From an uncultured Vampirovibrio sp. (GTDB taxonomy: Bacteria; Cyanobacteriota; Vampirovibrionia; Gastranaerophilales; Gastranaerophilaceae), in assembly GCA_910577515.1 (NCBI GenBank), contig CAJTLW010000009.1:28961-92960 (forward strand): 64,000 bases of DNA. Reading direction: 5' to 3'. This document shows positions 27,648 to 36,337 of this stretch, piece by piece; position 1 is the stretch's first letter, and each line of letters opens with the position of its first letter. The notes beneath the pieces were generated by a model. It ran no database searches. It was not told where the DNA came from and worked only from the letters and a program-made list of their open reading frames with translations. A program made the translations under genes and the position numbers.

Positions 27648-30590
27648 CTATTGTTTCCCTTTAATAACTTCCTTACTAAATTCCAATATTTCATTAATGC
27701 CTTCCATAAAGGCCTCTTTTTCTTCCAGATTTTTATAATAACTAGTTGCTAAATCAACATATTTTATAATATATTTAACCTTAATCCTGCTTTCAATGTC
27801 AAGTTCGTCCATAAGCTCTTTCATTTTTTTAACCATTAAAATATAGTCGCCAAAATGTTTTGTTTTGTTTGATGTTACCTGACTTTGATGTATAAGCCTA
27901 TAATACAATGTTTCTTTCAAAATGCCACATCTTTTTGCAAGAAAAAGCGCCTTCGTAAAGAAGATATTATCTTCAAAATAGATACCTTCAGGGAATTTTA
28001 TACTATTCTCCTCAAGAAAGCTTCTTTTATACACTGTAAGGCAGGTAGAAACCGCCATTTTAAGTAAAAATTTTCTGGCTTTTTTATAATCAAAGCAATC
28101 AGTTTTAAAATTTTTAGGCAAATATTCAAAAGCATAATATGGATTATACTCTTCTTCCATTGTTTCTTTTAAAACATTGACTCCGCCAAATGAAAGCATA
28201 TCAAGCTTATTTGCTTTTGCTTTGTAATAAAGTTTAGAAAGTGCATCAAGCCTTAACCAATCATCAGAATCAACGAAAGCTATGTAGTTTCCCTTTGCAA
28301 TTTTTAGAGCATTATTTCTTGCAGCGCCCTGCCCCTGGTTTTTCTGGCTTATAACCTTTATCCTATCATCAATTGCTGCATATTTTTCTAAAATATGAAG
28401 AGAATTATCAGTAGAGCCATCATCTACACAAATTATTTCAATATTTTGAAGGCTTTGCCCTATGACACTTTTTAAGCATTTTTCAAGATACTCTTCTCCA
28501 TTATAATTGCAAATGATAACCGAAAATGTTTCTTTTTGTGTTATTAATGCTTCAATATTTTTCTTCTTTTTTCTTATTTTAAAACCAAAAATACAAATCT
28601 GTTTGCAAGACGGCGATTTTCGTACAGAAGCAATTTTATCCCAAAAATCATAATATTTGTCTTCAAATACCACATCGTAAAATTTCAATATATCAAGCAT
28701 TCCGTCTTTAAATGGTTGTTTTTCTTTATTATTTAAATTCATATAATAAGAACGCGCATTATTTACATAGTTTATAATATATTTAACTTTAATCTCTTTT
28801 GGAATATTGAGTTCATCCATCAGGTTTTTCATTTTTTTAACCATTAAAATTTGGTCGCCAAAATGTATTTTTTTGTTTGCTGTAATTTGCCCGGCGTGCA
28901 AAAGCCTGTAATATAGCACCTCTCTTAAAATGCCGCACTTCTTTGCAAGAAATAATGCATTTGTAAAAAAGATATTATCTTCAAAGCAAATGCCGTCAGG
29001 AAATCTTATATTATTTTCTTCAAGAAATTTTCTCCGATACGCTGTAAGGCAGCTTGAAACCGCCATTCTGTGTATATATTTCCCAAATGTCTTGTAATTA
29101 AAGCAGCACGTTTTAATATTTTCAGGCAAATAAACAAAATTGTGATAGGGGTTATAAACTTCTTCCATCGTTTCTTTTTTGATATCAACCCCGCCAAATG
29201 AAAGCATATCAAGCTTATTTGCTTTTGCTTTGTAATAAAGTTTAGAAAGTGCATCAAGTCTTAACCAATCATCAGAATCAACGAAAGCTATGTAGTTTCC
29301 CTTTGCTATTTTTAGAGCATTATTTCTTGAGGTTGCTAAACCTTGGTTTTTCTGGCTTATAATTTTTATCCTATCATCAATTGCAGCATATTTTTCTAAA
29401 ATATGAAGAGAATTATCAGTAGAGCCGTCATCTACACAAATTATTTCAATATTTTGAAGGCTTTGCCCTATAACACTTTTTAAGCATTTTTCAAGATACT
29501 CTTCTCCATTATAATTGCAAATGATAACCGAAACAAATGGGGTAAAAGCTTTTTTTAAAGACAAGTTTTTATCTTTTTTCTTTCTTTTTAGTTTAAAATC
29601 AAATCCAAAAAGCGTTAAGGTTTTATGCAAACCATCTCTGCCATTTTTAAGATTGAAAATTCTTGAAATCATAACTTTAATTGGAGGATAAATTTTTATT
29701 TCATCCTTATTTAAATCTAGCTTTTTTAATACATTTTTTTTAATGTAATTTACAAACTTTATATATGCAAAAAATCGGCCTTTAATAGAACGTATAGTAT
29801 AATCAATATCACCTATTATAAGATACTTAAATTCACTCAATAATTTTTGATAAAGCCCTTTTTGCACCATAAACTCTTTTAAAGCACACAAGGTTTCTAT
29901 AATGCAGTATGGATTATTGTAGTTTGTGCCTTGTAAGCTTGTATCAGAAAGTCTGTAAAAAATAAGTTTGTCATTTGTGCAGCAGATTCTCCTTGCTGTT
30001 ACCATTGCACATCTTACAAAAAACAAATCATTTGCACGCTTTAATTCATGAAATTTTATTTTGTTCTCTTTTATAAAATCTGCCCTAAAAAGCTTATTCC
30101 ACGGCGCATGCTGAAACCTGTTCAAAACTTCAAACGGATGAGTTTCATAACTGAATTCACCACATTTTTCAAACCTTTGATATTCAAGCCTTAAATTTTC
30201 ATTTTCAAAATTACAACCATTTTTATCCGTATATTGGAAATTACAAATCGCAATATCGCAAGAATTCTCTTCAATTTTTTCATACAGAATTTCATACATT
30301 TTAGGGTCAATAAAATCATCAGCATCTATAAATGAGAGATACACACCTTTTGCAATACCCATCCCCAAATTTCTTGCAGCACCAGCACCTGAGTTTTTTT
30401 GGTTTAGAACTTTTACCCTGCCATCTTTCGAAGCGTATTCTTCTAAAATTTTCAGGGAATTATCCGTTGAGCTATCATCAACACAGATTATTTCAATATC
30501 TTTTAATGTTTGGTTTATAACGCTATCAAGACATTGTCTTAAATATTTTTCAACATTATAAACGGGTATTATTACTGAAACTTTAGGCAT
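27648..30590 (-). CDS. Triple-domain family 2 glycosyltransferase
   Basis: 980 residues with three complete GT2 units. Unit 1 (about 1-335) begins KVSVIIPVYNVEKYLRQ with FIDADDFID; unit 2 (about 352-685) and unit 3 (about 690-975) both begin SVIICNYNGEEYLEKC with FVDSDDWL. Units 2 and 3 are offset by 336 residues and their first 115 residues are nearly identical, down to the DNA (28183-28525 and 29191-29533), so unit 3 or 2 is a recent copy. Each has its own Asp motifs, so up to three linkages could be made by one polypeptide. Basic linkers (KLKRKKKDK, KIRKKKKN) separate the units. Confidence 0.9.
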   Translation of the reverse strand: MPKVSVIIPVYNVEKYLRQCLDSVINQTLKDIEIICVDDSSTDNSLKILEEYASKDGRVKVLNQKNSGAGAARNLGMGIAKGVYLSFIDADDFIDPKMYEILYEKIEENSCDIAICNFQYTDKNGCNFENENLRLEYQRFEKCGEFSYETHPFEVLNRFQHAPWNKLFRADFIKENKIKFHELKRANDLFFVRCAMVTARRICCTNDKLIFYRLSDTSLQGTNYNNPYCIIETLCALKEFMVQKGLYQKLLSEFKYLIIGDIDYTIRSIKGRFFAYIKFVNYIKKNVLKKLDLNKDEIKIYPPIKVMISRIFNLKNGRDGLHKTLTLFGFDFKLKRKKKDKNLSLKKAFTPFVSVIICNYNGEEYLEKCLKSVIGQSLQNIEIICVDDGSTDNSLHILEKYAAIDDRIKIISQKNQGLATSRNNALKIAKGNYIAFVDSDDWLRLDALSKLYYKAKANKLDMLSFGGVDIKKETMEEVYNPYHNFVYLPENIKTCCFNYKTFGKYIHRMAVSSCLTAYRRKFLEENNIRFPDGICFEDNIFFTNALFLAKKCGILREVLYYRLLHAGQITANKKIHFGDQILMVKKMKNLMDELNIPKEIKVKYIINYVNNARSYYMNLNNKEKQPFKDGMLDILKFYDVVFEDKYYDFWDKIASVRKSPSCKQICIFGFKIRKKKKNIEALITQKETFSVIICNYNGEEYLEKCLKSVIGQSLQNIEIICVDDGSTDNSLHILEKYAAIDDRIKVISQKNQGQGAARNNALKIAKGNYIAFVDSDDWLRLDALSKLYYKAKANKLDMLSFGGVNVLKETMEEEYNPYYAFEYLPKNFKTDCFDYKKARKFLLKMAVSTCLTVYKRSFLEENSIKFPEGIYFEDNIFFTKALFLAKRCGILKETLYYRLIHQSQVTSNKTKHFGDYILMVKKMKELMDELDIESRIKVKYIIKYVDLATSYYKNLEEKEAFMEGINEILEFSKEVIKGKQ
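28183..28525. repeat. Intragenic direct repeat, GT2 unit 3 copy
   Basis: 343 bases almost identical to 29191-29533, exactly 1008 bases (336 codons) apart, covering the nucleotide-binding parts of GT2 units 3 and 2. The flanks diverge on both sides, pointing to gene conversion or a recent duplication limited to this block. Confidence 0.9.
29191..29533. repeat. Intragenic direct repeat, GT2 unit 2 copy
   Basis: Partner of 28183-28525. The only conspicuous difference is the block coding GLATSRN here and GQGAARN in the other copy. Confidence 0.9.
30430..30584. repeat. Direct repeat shared by neighbouring GT2 genes (copy A)
   Basis: 155 bases, nearly identical to 31480-31634 and 1050 bases away, coding the first 50 residues of the GT2 fold in the triple GT gene. 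The match stops at the few codons around the start. Confidence 0.85.
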
Positions 30591-31646
30591 CTACTTCTGC
30601 TTTCTTCTTATCTTCAATTTTAATCCAAAAATTGTAATAACTTTATGTATATTATTATGATGGTTTTTTATTGAAAAAATGCCGAGCAAAAACCTTCTAA
30701 AGCACAAATGAACAAAACCGGGGCAAAATTTATATAATCTTCCGTATTTTTTTACAATATTTTTAACATCAAACTTTTTAAAATATTCTTTTGCTCTTCT
30801 TTTGAATTCTTTCTTAATTTCTTTATCTTTTATCTTTTCGTAATAAAAAATAGAAACCCGGTTAAACGCAGTTGCAAAAAACCAATCTTCAAATTCACTA
30901 AACAAGTTTGCCTCATTGAGTATGTTTTCCGTATCTTTAATCGCTTCAAGAATATCAAGACATTTTTTGTCTGAAGAAGTTTTCTTCATAATAGAATTTG
31001 GCGTACTTCTATAAAAATAAAGATGTTCTTCAAGGCAAACTATCTTTTTTGCCAAGATGGCGCCTTTTATTCCGGTTGATAAATCTTCATACCACTTGCC
31101 AACAGGAAACTCTCTAACATTGTCAATAAAAAACTGTTTATTATAGAGTCTTAAAGGCGCACCCCAAGTCTTACGAAACGGAAACTGGCGCTCATCAAAA
31201 CAATTGAAAACAACCCTGCTTTTATTTTTATAAAATTCATCAAAATCTGTTTTATTTAATATTTTTCCGTCATTATTTACATAATTAAAACCAAACTGGC
31301 AAAAATCCGCATCAAATTTTACTATTTTATTATATAATTTCTCATAACATTTTGAATCAATATAATCATCAGAATCAAGAAAATGAATGTATTTTCCCTC
31401 TGAAGCCGCAAGGCCTGCGTTTCTTGCAGATGACAATCCGCCGTTTTCTTTATTGATAATCTTTATCCTGTTATCTTTTGAAGCGTATTCTTCTAAAATT
31501 TTCAGGGAATTATCTGTAGAACCATCGTTTACACAGATTATTTCAATATCTTTTAATGTTTGGTTTATAACGCTATCAAGACATTGTCTTAAATATTTTT
31601 CAACATTATAAACGGGTATTATTACTGAAACTTTTATATTATCCAT
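30591..31646 (-). CDS. Family 2 glycosyltransferase
   Basis: 351 residues starting MDNIKVSVIIPVYN. An ATG 12 bases upstream (31658) touches the previous stop, but GAGG sits correctly for the ATG at 31646. GT-A core with VNDGSTDNSLKILEE and FLDSDDYIDS. The first 50 residues are shared with the following triple GT at DNA level; the rest differs, giving a different acceptor. The C-terminus is basic (KLKIRRKQK). Confidence 0.87.
   Translation of the reverse strand: MDNIKVSVIIPVYNVEKYLRQCLDSVINQTLKDIEIICVNDGSTDNSLKILEEYASKDNRIKIINKENGGLSSARNAGLAASEGKYIHFLDSDDYIDSKCYEKLYNKIVKFDADFCQFGFNYVNNDGKILNKTDFDEFYKNKSRVVFNCFDERQFPFRKTWGAPLRLYNKQFFIDNVREFPVGKWYEDLSTGIKGAILAKKIVCLEEHLYFYRSTPNSIMKKTSSDKKCLDILEAIKDTENILNEANLFSEFEDWFFATAFNRVSIFYYEKIKDKEIKKEFKRRAKEYFKKFDVKNIVKKYGRLYKFCPGFVHLCFRRFLLGIFSIKNHHNNIHKVITIFGLKLKIRRKQK
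31480..31634. repeat. Direct repeat shared by neighbouring GT2 genes (copy B)
   Basis: Partner of 30430-30584. It marks conversion or duplication between adjacent glycosyltransferase genes. Confidence 0.85.
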
Positions 31647-31658
31647 TTTTATCCTCAT

Positions 31659-32555
31659 CTAAAACCCTGCAAGCGCTCTTAAGCCCGTATGATGGTCACA
31701 ATACTCACTAATACTGAAAAGTTTTCTAAGCTTTTCATTATTCAATATAGAATGTTTAATATCCCCAATACGTGCTTCATTATGAATAGGAGGAAGATTA
31801 TAGCAGTAAACCGAAGCCATAACCCTAAACAGTTCATTTATTGAAACCGCCTTATTTGTTGAAACATTTACGGTTTCATTTTTTATATCGCTTTTTACAC
31901 CGCAAAGTACGGCACTTGCTACATCTTTAACATATACAAAATCTCTTGTCTGTTCCCCGTCCCCGTTTATAAAAATTTGCTCATTATTTTTCATTTTGCT
32001 GTTAAATATCGCAACAACACCGGCTTCACCTTCTGCAGTTTGCCTTTCACCATATACATTTGCAAAACGGAAAATTATATAATCAACCCCTGATAATTTT
32101 ATATATTTTTCCATTGTAAGTTTTGAAAGCCCGTATTGCGAAAGTACCTCTGTTGAATGGTTTTCATCCACAGGTAGATATTTGGGGTTGCCGTATACTG
32201 CAGCAGACGACGCTGCTATAACTTTTTTAACCCCGTATTTTTTGCATAATTCCAGAACCTTGATAGAACCTATTATATTTTGCATAGCATCATATTCTGG
32301 GTCTTTTGTAGCCAAAGCCACACTCGCCTGTGCTGCAAGATGAATGCAAAAATCCGGTGCAAATTCTCTAAAAACATCCTCAAAATGAGGAGATAGTATA
32401 TCTGTTTCAATATATTCAGCACTTTCATTTCTGTATCCTGAATTTTTATTTGAATAATTATCTGCAACAAGCACACTGTAGCCGTTTTCAATTAAAATAT
32501 CCGTTATATGAGAGCCTATAAAGCCCGCCCCGCCTGTTATTAAAATTTTCTCCAT
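31659..32555 (-). CDS. NAD-dependent sugar-nucleotide epimerase/dehydratase (GalE-like)
   Basis: 298 residues, extended SDR. Loop TGGAGFIGSH, LAAQASV strand, SSAAVYG and catalytic YGLSKLTMEKY are present. It resembles UDP-glucose/UDP-GlcNAc 4-epimerases of polysaccharide loci and probably supplies Gal or GalNAc; a 4,6-dehydratase or other epimerase is possible. Tight operon spacing on both sides (8 bases upstream, none downstream). Confidence 0.82.
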   Translation of the reverse strand: MEKILITGGAGFIGSHITDILIENGYSVLVADNYSNKNSGYRNESAEYIETDILSPHFEDVFREFAPDFCIHLAAQASVALATKDPEYDAMQNIIGSIKVLELCKKYGVKKVIAASSAAVYGNPKYLPVDENHSTEVLSQYGLSKLTMEKYIKLSGVDYIIFRFANVYGERQTAEGEAGVVAIFNSKMKNNEQIFINGDGEQTRDFVYVKDVASAVLCGVKSDIKNETVNVSTNKAVSINELFRVMASVYCYNLPPIHNEARIGDIKHSILNNEKLRKLFSISEYCDHHTGLRALAGF

Positions 32556-32563
32556 ATTTTTCC

Positions 32564-33874
32564 TTATTTTTCAAATTGAGATTTATTTGGAAACATTTTG
32601 TCTAAAAATTCTCTTGTTTGTCGCCTGTTTTCAGCTGTCGTTTTCTCTGTATCATTGATACAGAATAGTTTCGGTCTGAATTTTTTAAGCTTTTGTTCTT
32701 TTTTTCTGCTGTTTGAAAAAAGTTCAATAGAATCTTTTTTCTTGCTTAAAAAAGCAGTTTTATCAGTTCTTTTTAATATTCCCGCCCCTGTAAGACATGC
32801 ATATTTTTGATAAATTGCCCGTTCAATATCGCTTGATTTTCTAAAATGCTCAATCGAAGATTTTTCTATCTCTTCCTTAAATTCTTCTTTGCATTTTAAA
32901 ATAAGGCTTTTTCTGTAAGCATCAATATTATGATGCGGCTTTAGCCCCATCGGAAGTTTATTCCCGAATTTATCTTTTAAAAGCTTGTCCCCGTTTCTTA
33001 AAATATTTGTATAACCGCTGTTATCATCATCCTTGTATGGCTTTATAAACCTGCAAACAGGGTTACCTTCTTTAAAGAAAAATTCAGGCGAGACATAATC
33101 ACAGCAAAATGTATCGTCATCAGAATATAGAAAATATTCGGATAATCCTTCAATATTTACAATATTATGCAGGATTGCGGTTGAATTAAAGCTTGGCAAC
33201 GCACTTTCAGGCATAATATCCTTATGGTCGACAATTTTTATTTTAGGATGCTCCGTATTTAACCATTTTGGCACCTGTTCATCCGTTACGATAAAAATAT
33301 TGTTTATCCAGGGCGCAAATTTTTCTAAAGACCTCAAAGAATACTTCAGTTCATCATTGTCTATATACCTGCAATCATTATCGGCATTAAATTCTACGCC
33401 GCATTTTTTGGCACACTCTTCCTTTTTCTTTTTAAACTTTTCATCCGCTAAATCACACCAAAGATAAACCATATCTATCTTCTGTTCTTCTTTGGAAGCT
33501 TGTGCAGCTTCTCTATCCGGCTCTTCTCTTCTCCAGCTTACATTTGTTTTAATTTGTTTTGCAGGAATACCAGCATAAAGAGAATTTGGCACATCAAATG
33601 CTTTTGTTACAATACTTCCTCTTGCAACAATACAATTATCCGGAATATTTACACCCTTTAATATAAAATTATTCCCTACAGAAATTTTTGATTTTGAAAA
33701 CCTTGCCAAAGGAAGCCCTAGAGTAATGGTAGAATTTTTTCCTTTAAATTTAACTGAAAGCCCAAATGCCGGTATAAAAAACCAAAATCCAAAAAAACCG
33801 GCAAAAGGCACAAACCATGCCTGTTTCTTTCTACCGTTTCTATCCTCTAAAAAAACCTTATTCCCCTTAAACAT
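32564..33874 (-). CDS. Stealth-family sugar-phosphate transferase with shrunken acyltransferase N-terminus
   Basis: 436 residues from the ATG at 33874 (AAGAAGGGA site; 8-base overlap with the previous stop); an upstream ATG at 33904 is less likely. Residues about 20-125 look like a left-handed-helix O-acetyltransferase with its middle removed: VKFKGKNSTITLG, then straight to ILKGVNIPDNCIVARGSIVTK and AGIPAKQIK, with no SHSI-type catalytic His segment. From about 135 on it is a Stealth protein: IDMVYLWCDLADEKF (CR1), ELKYSLRSLEKFAPWIN, PSFNSTAILHNI and YSDDDTFCCD (CR2), and KPHHNIDAYR. Stealth enzymes transfer a hexose-1-phosphate to a glycan, as in N. meningitidis SiaD-type capsules and GlcNAc-phosphotransferase. 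The acyltransferase part is probably inactive or structural. Confidence 0.85.
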   Translation of the reverse strand: MFKGNKVFLEDRNGRKKQAWFVPFAGFFGFWFFIPAFGLSVKFKGKNSTITLGLPLARFSKSKISVGNNFILKGVNIPDNCIVARGSIVTKAFDVPNSLYAGIPAKQIKTNVSWRREEPDREAAQASKEEQKIDMVYLWCDLADEKFKKKKEECAKKCGVEFNADNDCRYIDNDELKYSLRSLEKFAPWINNIFIVTDEQVPKWLNTEHPKIKIVDHKDIMPESALPSFNSTAILHNIVNIEGLSEYFLYSDDDTFCCDYVSPEFFFKEGNPVCRFIKPYKDDDNSGYTNILRNGDKLLKDKFGNKLPMGLKPHHNIDAYRKSLILKCKEEFKEEIEKSSIEHFRKSSDIERAIYQKYACLTGAGILKRTDKTAFLSKKKDSIELFSNSRKKEQKLKKFRPKLFCINDTEKTTAENRRQTREFLDKMFPNKSQFEK

Positions 33875-35249
33875 TCCCTTCTTCTTTCTGCATATCGGGT
33901 TCATTTATCACTTCAACTTTTGGAGGGTTGTTTTTCTTAAATTTCGGGGTGAAATTTATCAGTTTTTTGTGAGTCAATTTTTGGAAGCATTCCATCAAAT
34001 CTTCCTCTTTTGACACCTTAGAATTATTTTTCAACCTGAATACATATTTTGAATTTAACATTTTTGCAATAACAAAACTTCTAAAATTGTCATCAATGAT
34101 AAATGTAGTATGTATGGTTTTATAAATAAACTCTTTTACAAAATCTAAAAATCCGAAACGTCCAGGATATTCTTCTTCATTATAAATAATTACATCGTCA
34201 ATACAATCAAGTTTTATCGCTTCATCAAAATTATTATCATGGATTAAAACTACTACCTTTGAATCAGGATAAATCATTTTGATATTTTGGCACAGAGGAC
34301 TTATTGAAATAATGCTTTCATTTGGATCATCAATTTTAGGTGTGTTAATTATTAAAAAAGTTTTTTGAAAAGGATATTTGGCTTCCACTGTTGCAAGCTT
34401 AAACCCAAAAAGATAGTATTCTTTCTTATTTTGATAATGTTTAATTGTATAAACAGGTGTCCTTTCTTTTTCAATAAGAAAATCCTGAAATTTAATGTTG
34501 TTTTCTTTCATAAATTTTACAACATTAATTTTTGCATTAATTTTATCTTCAAGCTTTGCAATGGTCTGTTTCAGACGCATTGTTGAAAAATGATTTACAA
34601 AATAATAATATTTTACCCCAGGGACTGTTATTAAAGATTTAGTCTTATGAAGCGCCTTTGTTAAAAATTCAGGGTCTTCATAATATACATTTTCTTCAAA
34701 ACGCAGCCCTTCAAGTACCTCTTTTTTATATAAAATTCCCCAAACCTGCCAGTGTGAAGGCATTTTTAAGGTTTTAGCAAGATTGTTAAATCCTGTATAG
34801 AAAATTTCTTCTTTAAAATTGGAATATCGCCTAAACTTACCTGATGATTTTATCCTGACAGAAGATGCTGCAGCAATATCAGTATTATGTCTTTTAATGC
34901 AGTTGAGCATTTTTTCAATATAATCAATATCCACCCAATCATCCGCATCTACAAACGTTATAAAATCACCCTTTGCGACATCCAAACCTTTGTTTCTTGC
35001 CGCCCCCTGCTTTTGATTAGGTTGGTCAATGATTTTTATCCTGTCATCTTCTTCTTTAAGTTTGTTGATAACACTGAGTGATTTATCCGTAGAACCGTCA
35101 TTTATGGCAATTATTTCAATATCACCAAATGTTTGGGTTAAAAGGCTGTTTAAACACCGCGCAATATATTTTTCTGCATTGTATACAGGCACAATCACAG
35201 ATACTACAGGCTCTTTATTCTCTTGTATTTTTTCTTCCGGTGTTTCCAA
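33867..35249 (-). CDS. GT2 glycosyltransferase fused to heptosyltransferase-like domain
   Basis: 460 residues from a TTG start with AGGAAA 8 bases upstream. Residues about 13-120 are a GT2 core (VSVIVPVYNAEKYIARC, FVDADDWVD). From about 290, FLIINTPKIDDPNESI, YPDSKVVVLIHD, DDVIIYNEEEY and FIIDDNFRSFVIAKM follow the N-terminal half of GT9/ADP-heptose transferases; the sugar-binding second half seems missing. First gene of the polysaccharide operon. The second domain may be regulatory or a remnant. Confidence 0.8.
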   Translation of the reverse strand: METPEEKIQENKEPVVSVIVPVYNAEKYIARCLNSLLTQTFGDIEIIAINDGSTDKSLSVINKLKEEDDRIKIIDQPNQKQGAARNKGLDVAKGDFITFVDADDWVDIDYIEKMLNCIKRHNTDIAAASSVRIKSSGKFRRYSNFKEEIFYTGFNNLAKTLKMPSHWQVWGILYKKEVLEGLRFEENVYYEDPEFLTKALHKTKSLITVPGVKYYYFVNHFSTMRLKQTIAKLEDKINAKINVVKFMKENNIKFQDFLIEKERTPVYTIKHYQNKKEYYLFGFKLATVEAKYPFQKTFLIINTPKIDDPNESIISISPLCQNIKMIYPDSKVVVLIHDNNFDEAIKLDCIDDVIIYNEEEYPGRFGFLDFVKEFIYKTIHTTFIIDDNFRSFVIAKMLNSKYVFRLKNNSKVSKEEDLMECFQKLTHKKLINFTPKFKKNNPPKVEVINEPDMQKEEGNV

Positions 35250-35309
35250 GATTAATCTTTCCTATTTTAATGCGGGTTTTTGCCTCAATAGTAATAAAAT
35301 ACCCAAGCT

Positions 35310-35318
35310 ATAATACCA
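35310..35318 (-). promoter_or_regulatory. Extended -10, polysaccharide operon P2
   Basis: Minus-strand TGGTATTAT with TTAATT 17 bases upstream. It lies downstream of the hairpin at 35398-35431, so transcripts from it would bypass that terminator. Leader of about 50 bases. Confidence 0.4.
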
Positions 35319-35397
35319 TAGAAAAAAGTAACAATTAATCTTTTATTAAATAATATGAAGCTACAGGAAGAGAAAACACTGCAGTAAAATCCGAGTT

Positions 35398-35431
35398 AAA
35401 AAAGCAAAGCCAAAACAAAAGGCTTTGCTTT
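35398..35431 (-). terminator. Leader terminator upstream of the polysaccharide operon
   Basis: Perfect 11-bp inverted repeat (35401-35411 with 35421-35431; arm aaagcaaagcc) with a 9-base loop, followed on the minus strand by six Ts. The flanking genes are divergent, so no upstream gene needs terminating; it lies about 25-60 bases after the predicted P1 start. Confidence 0.65.
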
Positions 35432-35461
35432 AATTCATCATGCAAGATTTTTATAATATAT

Positions 35462-35470
35462 ATTATATCA
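35462..35470 (-). promoter_or_regulatory. Extended -10, polysaccharide operon P1
   Basis: Minus-strand TGATATAAT, a perfect extended -10, with TTGAAC 19 bases further upstream. It lies about 210 bases before the first gene, with the terminator hairpin in between. Confidence 0.5.
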
Positions 35471-35542
35471 CTATTTTTAAGTATTTGTTCAAATCTATAT
35501 TATTTTTTTAAATAATATTATAAAAACATGGTTTTTTTCTTA

Positions 35543-35551
35543 TGGTAAAAT
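35543..35551 (+). promoter_or_regulatory. Extended -10 of the HpcH/HpaI-like gene
   Basis: TGGTAAAAT ending 6 bases before the ATG at 35558, so a leaderless message is predicted. No -35 or Shine-Dalgarno is visible. Confidence 0.45.
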
Positions 35552-35557
35552 ATTCTA

Positions 35558-36337
35558 ATGATTGAAGAAAACAAAAATTTTATTCAACATATAGAAACCT
35601 TAAAGCATTGTGGTGCAAAATCAATAAAATTAGAACTTGAAAGCGAATATCTGCCTGAAAGTTTATGCAAAGAAATTGTAAACACGCTTAAGCAAAACTC
35701 TATCCCGCTTACATTAAAACTTGGCGGCTTTTCTTCATATAATGATATTTTGGTTTCAAAAAATATAGATGCAGCAAACATCATTGCACCCATGGTTGAA
35801 ACCCCTTATGCGCTTCAAAAATACATAGAAACCATATTTTGCATATATTCTAAAGAAGAGCTGCAAACTAAAAAAATCTTTATAAACATTGAAACAGATT
35901 TTGGAATTAAAAATTTTAATGAAATCATAAAATCAAAATATGCAAACCTTTTGGATGGAATAATTATAGGAAGAGGAGATTTAATTTCATCTTTAAATAT
36001 AGAGCCTTCTCTTGTTAATTCATCTTTCTTAAAAGATATAATAACTCCTGTTATTAAAACCTGTAAAAAAGAAAAGAAAAAAGTCATCCTTGGAGGAAAT
36101 ATTACCCCTGATACAATTGATTTTATAAACCTTTTTGAAAAAGATGCGTTCTTTGGCTTTGAAACAAGAATGGTATTCTTTAAACTGGAAAATTTTAAAC
36201 AGGATACTTCAATAAAAGAGGCAATTAAAAAAGCTATAGAGTTTGAGATTTTTTATCTTCAGATGACGCTACAAACCTGCTGCTGCAGCAACATTGAACA
36301 AAGAATTTCTGCACTTCAAAAAAGACTTATTAATTAA
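35558..36337 (+). CDS. HpcH/HpaI aldolase-citrate lyase-like protein
   Basis: 259 residues, TIM-barrel pattern. IAPMVETPYALQKYIE, INIETDFGIKNFNEII and LDGIIIGRGDLISSL match the HpcH/HpaI family, where the Glu of the ETxxG-like strand and the Asp of GxxDL bind a divalent metal; here these are IETDFG and GRGDL. The family cleaves or makes C-C bonds in 2-keto acids. The C-terminal TCCCSNIEQR has three adjacent Cys, which is unusual. Substrate unknown; it could be a citrate-lyase-beta-like homologue. The end overlaps the MCE gene by 8 bases. Confidence 0.72.
   Translation: MIEENKNFIQHIETLKHCGAKSIKLELESEYLPESLCKEIVNTLKQNSIPLTLKLGGFSSYNDILVSKNIDAANIIAPMVETPYALQKYIETIFCIYSKEELQTKKIFINIETDFGIKNFNEIIKSKYANLLDGIIIGRGDLISSLNIEPSLVNSSFLKDIITPVIKTCKKEKKKVILGGNITPDTIDFINLFEKDAFFGFETRMVFFKLENFKQDTSIKEAIKKAIEFEIFYLQMTLQTCCCSNIEQRISALQKRLIN

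Larger units (their letters stand above)
35250..35557. other. Divergent regulatory region before the polysaccharide operon
   Basis: 308 bases without a gene. It holds two minus-strand extended -10 boxes (P1 35462-35470, P2 35310-35318), a hairpin terminator between them, and a plus-strand extended -10 for the HpcH/HpaI-like gene. I see no JUMPstart/ops element. Confidence 0.6.
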
